Below the pieces are notes generated by a model. The model was not told where the DNA came from. It ran no database searches and was given only the letters and a program-made list of their open reading frames with translations. DNA of 64,000 nt from CAILUG01 sp903844415 (GTDB lineage Bacteria > Pseudomonadota > Gammaproteobacteria > Pseudomonadales > Pseudohongiellaceae), in assembly GCA_947477655.1 (NCBI GenBank), contig CANJTS010000001.1, forward strand, positions 449,243 through 513,242. The letters run 5' to 3'. Made by a program: the position numbers and the translations under genes. Shown in pieces: positions 1 to 7,776 of this stretch; position 1 is the stretch's first letter, and every line of letters starts with the position of its first letter.

Positions 1-186
1 TTCCACCACACTGATTTCCGCGCCAGCGCTGATCTCGCTATTAAGTTCTGGCAATTCTACAAACACCACATCGCCCAGTTGGGTTTGGGCAAAATGAGTG
101 ATGCCTACGGTGGCAATATCATCATCGTCGATGTGCAACCACAGATGCTCTTCGGTGTAATAAAAATCGACTGGAATATTTTTCAT
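1..186 (-). CDS. gcvH: Glycine cleavage system H protein, N-terminal part (cut by window edge)
   Basis: The reverse strand from 186 to the window edge encodes 62 residues beginning MKNIPVDFYYTEEHLWL and continuing with TVGITHFAQTQLGDVVFVEL, which is the conserved start of the lipoyl carrier protein of the glycine cleavage complex. GcvH shuttles the aminomethyl group between the P, T and L proteins in the cytoplasm. The lipoylated lysine lies just beyond the part present here, so it cannot be checked. The gene is downstream of, and on the same strand as, the iron transporter permease. The 90 bp between them contain no gcvT, although I recall gcvT lying there in Pseudomonas. Confidence 0.93.
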   Translation of the reverse strand, partial: MKNIPVDFYYTEEHLWLHIDDDDIATVGITHFAQTQLGDVVFVELPELNSEISAGAEISVVE

Positions 187-276
187 TTGTTACAGCGCCG
201 GGGTTTACCCCTCCAAAATGACATGCCTGCATAATAAGGATTAGAGACTATGCGTGCAAGGCGCTTGGCCACCGGT

Positions 277-1944
277 TTACTGCGCTAAAAATTTGCCTTT
301 CATCAACACCGGAGCACGTGAATTTTTAACGAGCAAGATCACCGGAACAAGCCCTACCAGCAACAAGGTAAGCGCTGGCAATGCCGCCCTTTCCCATTGG
401 CCTTCGGTGGTCATTTGGAAAATTCGGACTGCCAAAGTATCCCAACCAAACGGACGCATGATCAAAGTTGCCGGCATCTCTTTCATGACATCCACAAACA
501 CAATGATGAGTGCTGTAAAAATTCCCGGCTGCAACAGCGGCACATAGAGTTGCCACAACACTTGCTTTGGTTTGGCACCAAGACTACGTGCCGCTTCCAT
601 AACCGAAGGTTTGATACGCTGCAACCCCGCTTCGACCGGCGCATGGGCAACGGCGAGAAAGCGAATGACATAGGCGCACAGCAGTGCAAACAGACTGCCC
701 ACCAACACAGGTTCCAAATACAAGGTGGTACTGAGCTTACGATCGAGCCAGGTGAAGGTGAGCATAATGCCGACTGCAAGCACCGAACCCGGCAAGGCAT
801 AACCCAGTGTGGCCGCGCGCTCAGCAAAGTGGTGCCAGCCGTGCAGGCGCTTGCTACCTGCCAAGCGTTTGCCCAGTGCAAGCAGCAAGGCAATTATTAC
901 GGTGACCACCGCAGCCATAGTTGCCAGCATCACTGTGTGGCTAAAAAATTCTAGATAACGGCTATCGAGTTCGCTGCTTATGGTGCTGCTCACCCACACC
1001 AGCAACTGTATTACCGGTATTACAAAAGCCAACGCTATAACCAAGGTGCAGAACAAGGTTGCAGCCAAGGCATGCGTTCCGTGCAACCGATAAGTTTGCA
1101 CAGAACGGCGCCGTTCATCTTGCGTATAACGCTTAAATTTACGGCCATATTGTTCTAGCGTCATCGCCAGCACCACAAACAGCAACAACAAAGAGGCAAG
1201 CTGAGCGGCCACCGTAAGATTAAACAAACCGTACCAGGCGTTGTAGATCGCGGTAGTAAAAGTGTCAAAGTTAAAAACCGACACAGCACCAAAATCGGCC
1301 AGAGTTTCCATCAAGGCCAACGCCACCCCAGCCATAATCGCGGGTCGCGCCACGGGCAAGGCAACCTGCAAAAAAGCTGCAATTGGTGAAAGCCCCAACA
1401 CCCGCGCAGCATCCATCAGGCTGCGACCTTGGGCCAAAAATGCAGTGCGGGAGAGCAGATAGACATACGGATACAACACTAGCGTCAAAACTAGAATGAC
1501 AGCCCCCGGGCTCTGGATATCCACAAACCAGACGTCGTTGCCAAACCAGTTGCGTAAGGTAGTTTGTACGGGCCCGGCAAAACCAAACAAACCCAGAAAT
1601 ACAAAGGCCATCACATAACCAGGAATGGCCAAGGGCAACATCAATGCCCATTCAAAATGCCGCCGGCCGGGAAATTCACACACACTGACCAACCAGGCCA
1701 GGCTCACCCCCAACACACTGACACCCACCCCCACGCCTACCACCAACACCAGTGTGTTAAGGGTTAAACGTCCAAGTTTGGTAGCAAACAAATGTTGCCA
1801 GATTTCCTGTTCGCCATTTCCGAGCGTGCCCCATTGCAGCAAAATCACCACAATGGGCACACTAACGCAGACGCTGACTAAAAAACCTAGGGCTTGAAGC
1901 AATAGAGTTTGTGAGAAGTGAGGGAGGAATGCCGGCCTTAGCAT
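277..1944 (-). CDS. fbpB: Fe(III) ABC transporter permease, FbpB-like fused two-domain type
   Basis: This 555-residue inner-membrane protein has two homologous permease halves, each ending in an EAA-type loop: 'DAARVLGLSPIAAFLQVALP' in the first half and 'EAARSLGAKPKQVLWQLYVP' in the second. That two-domain layout is typical of FbpB/SfuB ferric iron permeases. It would pass iron delivered by the adjacent binding protein into the cytoplasm. Its start codon overlaps the stop of the binding-protein gene (TAATG), which points to translational coupling. No ATP-binding subunit (FbpC) is encoded nearby, so the ATPase must come from elsewhere. Substrate is inferred from family and from the Fur site upstream. 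Confidence 0.9.
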   Translation of the reverse strand: MLRPAFLPHFSQTLLLQALGFLVSVCVSVPIVVILLQWGTLGNGEQEIWQHLFATKLGRLTLNTLVLVVGVGVGVSVLGVSLAWLVSVCEFPGRRHFEWALMLPLAIPGYVMAFVFLGLFGFAGPVQTTLRNWFGNDVWFVDIQSPGAVILVLTLVLYPYVYLLSRTAFLAQGRSLMDAARVLGLSPIAAFLQVALPVARPAIMAGVALALMETLADFGAVSVFNFDTFTTAIYNAWYGLFNLTVAAQLASLLLLFVVLAMTLEQYGRKFKRYTQDERRRSVQTYRLHGTHALAATLFCTLVIALAFVIPVIQLLVWVSSTISSELDSRYLEFFSHTVMLATMAAVVTVIIALLLALGKRLAGSKRLHGWHHFAERAATLGYALPGSVLAVGIMLTFTWLDRKLSTTLYLEPVLVGSLFALLCAYVIRFLAVAHAPVEAGLQRIKPSVMEAARSLGAKPKQVLWQLYVPLLQPGIFTALIIVFVDVMKEMPATLIMRPFGWDTLAVRIFQMTTEGQWERAALPALTLLLVGLVPVILLVKNSRAPVLMKGKFLAQ

Positions 1945-3032
1945 TACCGGTAGTCTGCGCGATCCATCAACATGACGGCTTCGACTTGTAAACGACCGGC
2001 CGTTTCAACATTGATAGTGTCTTGTTTAAACTCACCCCAGTTTTGCACCAGTGCCACTGGCGCAATGGCCGGGTTGGCGGGATATTCAAGATTCAAGTCG
2101 GAGAACATATATTGCGGTGCGGCCGTAGACAGCCATTCCAGCAACCGTAAGGCACCCGCCGGGTTACTCGCATGCGTGGTTATGCCAGCACCAGAAATAT
2201 TCACATGCACGCCGTTTTCGGCTTGATTGGCCCAGAACAAGGCAACGGGTAATGCCGGGTCTTGTTGTTGCATCTGGCCAAGATAGTAGGTGTTCACTAT
2301 CCCCACATCGCACTGTCCAGCTGCAATTGCTTCGATAATCAAGGTATCGCTGCTAAACACATTGGTAGCCAAATTGGCGACCCATCCTCGTACCACCGCT
2401 TCGGTTGGGGCAATCCCTAACCTGTCGATCATGGTAGCCACCAGTGACATGTTGTACACCTTTTTGGAAGTGCGCAGACATAACCTGCCCTGCCATTGTG
2501 GCTCTGCCAACGCTTCGTAAGTGGACAGTTGGGCCGGATCAACCCGCGCGGTCGAATACGCAATGGTGCGTGCCCGTACCGAAAGCCCAAACCAACGGCC
2601 CTCAGGATCACGCAGATGAGCGGGAATATTGGCCTCAAGAATCTCGGAATGTAGCGGCGCCAACAAGCCCTTATCGGCTGCAGCCCACAAATTGCCCGCA
2701 TCCACAGTGTACAAAACATCAGCAAAAGTAGCGTCACCTTCAGCCTGCAAACGGGCAATCAGGGGGCCATCTTCACCTGTTTGTAATTGCACTTGGATGC
2801 CGGTTTCGGCGGTAAAACGGTCAAACAGCGGTTTAATCAGATATTCCTGACGGGAGGAATACACCACCACGGGGGCTGTTGTGTCTAAGGAGTTGTCGGA
2901 GGAAACAGGCGCTGCGACGCTGCTTTGTGCAGGCACTACTGCCGCAGAGGAAGTTTGCTGGTCACCTTGCTGTACACCACAAGCGACCAACAGCGTTTGC
3001 AAGACGATTATCAATATAGCGCGGTACGGCAT
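1944..3032 (-). CDS. fbpA: Fe(III) ABC transporter substrate-binding lipoprotein (FbpA/FutA-like)
   Basis: This is a periplasmic iron-binding component of about 362 residues. It begins with a lipoprotein signal peptide (MPYRAILIIVLQTLLVAC, lipobox LVAC) and continues with the family motif VVVYSSRQEYLIKPLFDRF. The NTYYLG segment carries the tyrosine pair that ferric-binding proteins use as ligands. The open frame extends to an ATG at 3044, but the ATG at 3032 is preferred because GGAG sits 6 nt before it and a compact signal peptide follows. A perfect Fur operator lies 25 bp upstream of this start. It forms an operon with the overlapping permease gene. Confidence 0.92.
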   Translation of the reverse strand: MPYRAILIIVLQTLLVACGVQQGDQQTSSAAVVPAQSSVAAPVSSDNSLDTTAPVVVYSSRQEYLIKPLFDRFTAETGIQVQLQTGEDGPLIARLQAEGDATFADVLYTVDAGNLWAAADKGLLAPLHSEILEANIPAHLRDPEGRWFGLSVRARTIAYSTARVDPAQLSTYEALAEPQWQGRLCLRTSKKVYNMSLVATMIDRLGIAPTEAVVRGWVANLATNVFSSDTLIIEAIAAGQCDVGIVNTYYLGQMQQQDPALPVALFWANQAENGVHVNISGAGITTHASNPAGALRLLEWLSTAAPQYMFSDLNLEYPANPAIAPVALVQNWGEFKQDTINVETAGRLQVEAVMLMDRADYR

Positions 3033-3057
3033 GGGCATCTCCATATGAGAAGGTAGA

Positions 3058-3072
3058 TGATAATCATTATCA
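3058..3072 (-). promoter_or_regulatory. Fur box (perfect 7-1-7 palindrome)
   Basis: The sequence TGATAATCATTATCA is an exact 7-1-7 inverted repeat matching the Fur consensus core. It lies between the end of the monooxygenase gene and the start of the ferric transporter operon, 25 bp before the preferred fbpA start. Iron-bound Fur would be expected to repress fbpAB here. Function is inferred from sequence and position only. Confidence 0.9.
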
Positions 3073-3076
3073 TTCG

Positions 3077-4318
3077 CTACTTCAAGCCCATTGCTATCCT
3101 CATGATTTGCTGTTTTAAGGGCGACAAGTGATTAACAGCGTTCAGACCACTATTACGCAACCAGCGCAGACTGAGGTTGTCGCTGGCAAAGATGCGTTTG
3201 AACCCCTCCATCGCCAACATCATGCCTAGATTGGCGGGTTTGCGTTGCCGTTGATATCGACTCAGTATTTGTAAACTTGCAAAGTCTTCTTTTCTGGCAA
3301 CGGCATGTTTGAGGATAGCGGCCAGCGCCTCGGCATCAGCAAAGCCCAAATTGACACCCTGTCCTGCCAGTGGATGGATAGTGTGGGCAGCATCCCCCAC
3401 CAAAGCCACACCAGCATTTACATAGTTAAGGGCATGGAGTTGCCGCAAAGGAAAAGCTTGCCGGGTTGCCACTGCCTGGATTTTCCCCAGTTTCGATTCA
3501 AAAGCTTGCTCCAGCTGTTGGGCAAATTCGGCATCATCCAAGGCCAACAACCGGCCAGCCAAGGCCGGTGCACATGACCAAACGATGGAGCAGTACTGTT
3601 GCGAGGTATCACCGGCCACCATCAAGGGTAAAAAAGCGAGCGGGCCCGTGGGCATAAAGCGTTGCCGGGCCGTTAACTGATGGGGCAGTGTGGTGGTTAC
3701 CGTGGTCACTATGGCCTGCTGGTCGTAGTTCCATTCGCGGGTTTCAAAGCCCGCCAGAGCTCTAATCTTAGAGGTGCCACCGTCGGCACCAATCACTAAT
3801 TTACAGTGCAGAGAAGTACCCGATTCCAAAGTAAGTATGTTGTTGTAGTTGCCTTCAGCTTGCGTGACCTTTGTCAAAGCGATGAGCGTTTCGGGTTGAT
3901 AAATTTTTACGGTGGCAGCGTCATAAAGTGCCTGTGCCAGCACGGCGCTCACTAACGAATTTTCGGCAATAACGCCCAACCAATCTGCGTGTAAGTCGGC
4001 AGCATGAAAGTCAATGCTGCCAGTGCCATCGGCATCCCACACCACCATATGTTGATAAGGACACACCCGCAAATCTTGCAAGGGCAACCACACGCCCAAC
4101 GCTTGTAAAAATGCGCAGCTGGCTGGGGTTAACGCACTTACCCGACTATCGAATGTTGCATTCTTCATATTGGTGCGCAGCCCTGCAAGCGAATGCGATG
4201 CGCTGTGATCATCAATCAAGGCAATGTTCAAACCACAGTTGCGCAAGGCCAGCGCCAGACTCAGGCCAACCATGCCGCTGCCAACAATAATTACATCGTG
4301 GTGGTGTACTTCATTCAT
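3077..4318 (-). CDS. ubiI: FAD-dependent ubiquinone-biosynthesis hydroxylase (UbiH/UbiF/VisC family, probably UbiI)
   Basis: This 413-residue protein shows an N-terminal dinucleotide fold (DVIIVGSGMVGLSLALAL, residues 9-26) and the second FAD motif VALVGDAAHTIHPLAGQGVN, hallmarks of the UbiH/COQ6 aromatic monooxygenases that hydroxylate the ring of ubiquinone precursors at the inner membrane. Which ring position it modifies cannot be read from the motifs. I favour UbiI (VisC) because I recall visC, an iron ABC transporter pair and gcv genes in this order in Pseudomonas. The stop codon lies just beyond the Fur box, so read-through into the iron operon is possible. Family is sure; the exact member is an inference. 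Confidence 0.85.
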   Translation of the reverse strand: MNEVHHHDVIIVGSGMVGLSLALALRNCGLNIALIDDHSASHSLAGLRTNMKNATFDSRVSALTPASCAFLQALGVWLPLQDLRVCPYQHMVVWDADGTGSIDFHAADLHADWLGVIAENSLVSAVLAQALYDAATVKIYQPETLIALTKVTQAEGNYNNILTLESGTSLHCKLVIGADGGTSKIRALAGFETREWNYDQQAIVTTVTTTLPHQLTARQRFMPTGPLAFLPLMVAGDTSQQYCSIVWSCAPALAGRLLALDDAEFAQQLEQAFESKLGKIQAVATRQAFPLRQLHALNYVNAGVALVGDAAHTIHPLAGQGVNLGFADAEALAAILKHAVARKEDFASLQILSRYQRQRKPANLGMMLAMEGFKRIFASDNLSLRWLRNSGLNAVNHLSPLKQQIMRIAMGLK

Positions 4319-4473
4319 AAATAGCGGATTACCGAAGGATTACCAAATAGGCTGCTGCGTTGAAGGCATCAACGCTAATGTATAAGCACTGTGCCAGTAA
4401 TATAGCAGCTTAGCGCTTGGTGACCTGCCAGACAAACAGTTATCCTACAGTTTTACTTTGTTCGTATAGACCT

Positions 4474-5196
4474 ATGCGCCGCTCTAGAATTTACACACCC
4501 CAAATACTCACTGTTGCAACACAAATACAGTTACAAGAGCAAGCATCGCACTATGTCAGCAAAGTGTTACGTCTGACAGTCGCCGATTCCTTGTGTGTCT
4601 TTAATGGTGATGGGCACGAATACAACGCCGTGATTGCAGACATAGGCAAGAAGGCGGTGATGGTCACACTTACCGAGCAGCTCACTCCCCCAACCGAATC
4701 TTTAATTTATACCGTACTGGGTCTTGGGATATCGCGTGGCGAACGAATGGATTATGCCATTCAAAAAAGTACCGAGCTGGGGATAAGCCGTATCGTGCCG
4801 TTGTTCACCGAACACTGCGAAGTAAAACTACACGCCGAACGCATCGACAAACGTCAGCAACACTGGCAACAAATTGTAATCAGCGCTTGTGAACAAAGTG
4901 GTCGCGTAAAAGTGCCGATGGTAGACAAACCACAACACCTGCAAGCCTGGTTAGACACCCAAACGGCTTCGCTCAAATTGATGTTTGATCATAGCCAGAA
5001 CGCAGCACTGGGAGGTGCACGTCCAGCAGGAGAAATTGCGTTATTAATCGGGCCGGAAGGTGGTCTGTCTACCGCTGAACAATCGCAGGCTACTAAATCA
5101 GGATTTGTAGGAATAGCCCTGGGAAACCGGGTACTCAGAACGGAAACAGCGCCGGTGGTGGCGCTGTCGGTGTTGCAGTATTTATGGGGAGCTTAA
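4474..5196 (+). CDS. rsmE: 16S rRNA (uracil-1498-N3)-methyltransferase
   Basis: The 240-residue product carries the SPOUT methyltransferase knot motifs LLIGPEGGLSTAEQ and GNRVLRTETAPVVAL near its C-terminus, which bind S-adenosylmethionine in RsmE. The protein methylates U1498 in the decoding region of 16S rRNA. The open frame extends back to 4417, but the family starts MRRSRIY, matching the ATG at 4474. It is convergent with glnB and the two stop codons overlap by 4 bp. In the same region the upstream ubiI-like gene is transcribed away on the other strand. Confidence 0.95.
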   Translation: MRRSRIYTPQILTVATQIQLQEQASHYVSKVLRLTVADSLCVFNGDGHEYNAVIADIGKKAVMVTLTEQLTPPTESLIYTVLGLGISRGERMDYAIQKSTELGISRIVPLFTEHCEVKLHAERIDKRQQHWQQIVISACEQSGRVKVPMVDKPQHLQAWLDTQTASLKLMFDHSQNAALGGARPAGEIALLIGPEGGLSTAEQSQATKSGFVGIALGNRVLRTETAPVVALSVLQYLWGA

Positions 5197-5534
5197 AGCG
5201 CGTCGGGGCCAGATTCGCCGGTTCGAATACGAATAACCTGCTCTAGGTTGTGTACGAAAATTTTACCATCGCCAATTTTGCCAGTAGCGGCGGCTTTGAT
5301 CAGTACTTCAATGGTTCGCTCCACCGCGGTATCTTCCACGGCAATTTCCAAACGGATTTTAGGCAAGAAATCCACTACATATTCAGCACCACGATACAGC
5401 TCGGTATGGCCCTTCTGGCGCCCAAAACCTTTGACCTCAGAAACCGTAATTCCTTGTACGCCAATCCCTGACAATGCTTCCCTGACATCATCCAGTTTAA
5501 ATGGCTTAATAACTGCGGTGATCATTTTCATCAT
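5193..5534 (-). CDS. glnB: Nitrogen regulatory protein P-II
   Basis: PII integrates 2-oxoglutarate, ATP and glutamine signals and controls glutamine synthetase adenylylation and NtrB. The product (112-113 residues) starts MKMITAVIKPFKLDDVREAL. Tyrosine 51, the uridylylation site, is present in the T-loop segment LYRGAEYVVDF (numbered from the second ATG), and the C-terminal ATP-site segment GKIGDGKIFV is intact. Two consecutive ATG codons (5534 and 5531) follow an AGGGGA ribosome site; either can be the start. Longer upstream reading frame is not family-like. No amtB is adjacent. It is divergent from ubiK. Confidence 0.96.
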   Translation of the reverse strand: MMKMITAVIKPFKLDDVREALSGIGVQGITVSEVKGFGRQKGHTELYRGAEYVVDFLPKIRLEIAVEDTAVERTIEVLIKAAATGKIGDGKIFVHNLEQVIRIRTGESGPDAL

Positions 5535-5655
5535 ATGTTGTCCCCTGGAACATGCTGTCTGTTTGGCAGTATAAGCCAGAAACTCTAAAAAAACGATTCC
5601 GGTAAACGGGCCTCTGGCATACACTCGAAGCTGTTTAAACTCGGGGAAACAGCCC

Positions 5656-5898
5656 ATGCTCGATAACGAATTTCTGCACTTACTCAGCGCCAAAGCTGCC
5701 GCCCTGTTTCCTGCCGCACAAGCTGCCCGCGCCAAATTAGAACAAGAGTTGTATGCCCTGCTACAAACTTCGCTAGGTAAACTTAATGTGGTTACTCGTG
5801 AAGAATTTACCGCGCAACAGCACGTGCTGGAAAAAGCTACGCTGCAAATTTTTGCGCTGGAACAAAAGCTGGCAGAACTGGAACAACACCAACAATAG
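5656..5898 (+). CDS. ubiK: Ubiquinone biosynthesis accessory factor UbiK (YqiC/BMFP family)
   Basis: This 80-residue protein has an amphipathic N-terminal half and a C-terminal coiled coil rich in Glu/Gln/Leu (residues about 48-80), the layout of the BMFP/YqiC family. UbiK assists the soluble Ubi complex by interacting with UbiJ and lipids. Its position between glnB and comM is a common gammaproteobacterial arrangement and supports the call. The protein is too short for catalytic motifs, so recognition rests on length, fold pattern and neighbours. Confidence 0.87.
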   Translation: MLDNEFLHLLSAKAAALFPAAQAARAKLEQELYALLQTSLGKLNVVTREEFTAQQHVLEKATLQIFALEQKLAELEQHQQ

Positions 5899-5981
5899 TA
5901 AAACAGTGGGCACGCCGGAATGACGGTGAAGTATTTGTTATCCCGGAATGAAGATCAGTTATTCGTCTGTCTCCAATTCTT

Positions 5982-7496
5982 TTACTGCTGTATATCAAAC
6001 CTGCGGTAGTTAATAGCCTCAATCAAATGCGATGTTGCAATATTTTCGGCTTGTGCAAGATCTGCAATGGTACGGGCTATTTTTAAAATCCGGAAAAAGG
6101 CACGGGTGGAAAGCCGTAGGCGTTTCATGGCATCGTTGAGCAGGCTAAGATCTTTGGCAGTTAGCGCGCAAAAGTCCTGAATCTCGTGTTGTAACAGGCG
6201 CGCATTGAGTGTGCCGCAGCGCTCCAGTTGGGTATTGCGACAGCTCACTACTTGCCCACGCATATAAGTACTGCACTGTAACGTTGCCCCACGTTTTTCC
6301 AACAACTGTGCTTTGTCTGCTTCACTGAGTCTTGGCACTTCCACTTGCATATCAATCCGATCAAGCAAGGGTCCGGATATTCGTTGCTGATACTGCTTAA
6401 TTTTTTCCGGCGTGCAACGACACGACCTTTCGCTGTCGCCATAATATCCACACGGACACGGATTGTAGGCCGCTAACATTTGAAAACATGCCGGTAACCT
6501 AATTTGATATTTGGCACGGGCGATTTGAATGTAACCGGCCTCCATCGGTTCGCGCATTACTTCCAGCACGCGGGGGCTAAACTGAGGCAGTTCATCGAGA
6601 AACAACACACCATGATGGGCAAGGCTTATTTCACCAGGATTTAATGCACCTCCTCCCCCCACCAGAGCAACTGCAGAACTGGTGTGATGCGGCGTGCGAA
6701 ACGGCGGCTTGCGCCAGCTTTGGAGGTTAAACTCGATTTTGGCGATGGACTGGATGGCTGCAACTTCCATTGCCTGTTGCTCGGTTAAAGGAGGCAAGAT
6801 GGTGACCATACAACTTGCCAACATGGTTTTACCGGTACCTGGTGGCCCGCGCATCAGCAAGTTATGCCCGCCTGCCGCTGCAATCAGCAAAGCGCGTTTG
6901 GCACTTTCTTGCCCTACTACATCCTGCACATCAATGTTGTAGTCCCAGGTACCGAGCTGGGGCGGCGCCGGTCGCTGCAAAACACTTTTTCCATTCAGAC
7001 AGGCTATTAATTCCAACAAATGGTTACACATGCCAATTTCTGCATGGGCGAGCAAGGCCGCTTCTGCTGCATTTTCAGAAGGCACTATGCAGCCGCGCTG
7101 TTCGCGGTGGCAGGCAATGATGCCTGGCAATATGCCATTGACCTTGCGAATAGCGCCCGACAAAGCGAGTTCGCCCATAAATACCCGATTTTGCAATATG
7201 GCTTTATCAATTTGCCGCGATGCCGCCAGAATTCCCACTGCTATGGCCAAATCAAAACGACCGCCGGCTTTGGGCAAATCGGCCGGCGCAAGATTGATGG
7301 TGATACGACGCTGCGGAAATTCAAGCTGCGAATTAAGAATGGCACTACGTACTCTTTCTTTACTTTCTTTGACCGCGGTTTCTGGCAGACCCACGATGGC
7401 GAAACCCGGCAGACCATTGGACAAATGCACTTCTACCGTCACCAATGGCGCATCGATGCCGATGTTGGCGCGTGAATACACGATAGCCAGTGCCAT
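5982..7496 (-). CDS. comM: YifB/ComM family Mg-chelatase-like AAA+ ATPase
   Basis: The 504-residue product has the N-terminal Lon-protease-like ChlI domain (VEVHLSNGLPGFAIVGLPE), then an AAA+ core with Walker A GPPGTGKTMLAS and Walker B LFLDELPQF, and a cysteine cluster NPCPCGYYGDSERSCRC in the C-terminal third. ComM is a hexameric helicase that promotes branch migration during natural transformation; in many species the physiological role is less clear. Full length for the family. It is convergent with ubiK and divergent from rep. Confidence 0.95.
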   Translation of the reverse strand: MALAIVYSRANIGIDAPLVTVEVHLSNGLPGFAIVGLPETAVKESKERVRSAILNSQLEFPQRRITINLAPADLPKAGGRFDLAIAVGILAASRQIDKAILQNRVFMGELALSGAIRKVNGILPGIIACHREQRGCIVPSENAAEAALLAHAEIGMCNHLLELIACLNGKSVLQRPAPPQLGTWDYNIDVQDVVGQESAKRALLIAAAGGHNLLMRGPPGTGKTMLASCMVTILPPLTEQQAMEVAAIQSIAKIEFNLQSWRKPPFRTPHHTSSAVALVGGGGALNPGEISLAHHGVLFLDELPQFSPRVLEVMREPMEAGYIQIARAKYQIRLPACFQMLAAYNPCPCGYYGDSERSCRCTPEKIKQYQQRISGPLLDRIDMQVEVPRLSEADKAQLLEKRGATLQCSTYMRGQVVSCRNTQLERCGTLNARLLQHEIQDFCALTAKDLSLLNDAMKRLRLSTRAFFRILKIARTIADLAQAENIATSHLIEAINYRRFDIQQ

Positions 7497-7776
7497 GATA
7501 CTTCCTTGTAATTATGCTGTAGAAAATCACACACAGATGTAGAGGGAGAGATGTGGACATTGCTTAGAACTTTACTACTAACCTAGCTGCCAAAAATTTC
7601 AGCGGGCAGGTGCGACTTGCGGCAAGGACATCCTGCGTTGTCCTTACTTGGCTCGACTATTGCCACCCCTATTGCACCCCCTATTACCACCCTTATAAAT
7701 AGTGCATAAAACTAAAATTTTCAAATTTACTTGCACCGAGTATGATGCCGCCCCAGCACAATTATTAGCCCGCTTG

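Noticed and set aside
397..954. 185-codon forward frame inside the iron permease
   Set aside because: Antisense to a recognised two-domain permease and rich in His/Gln/Cys without motif.
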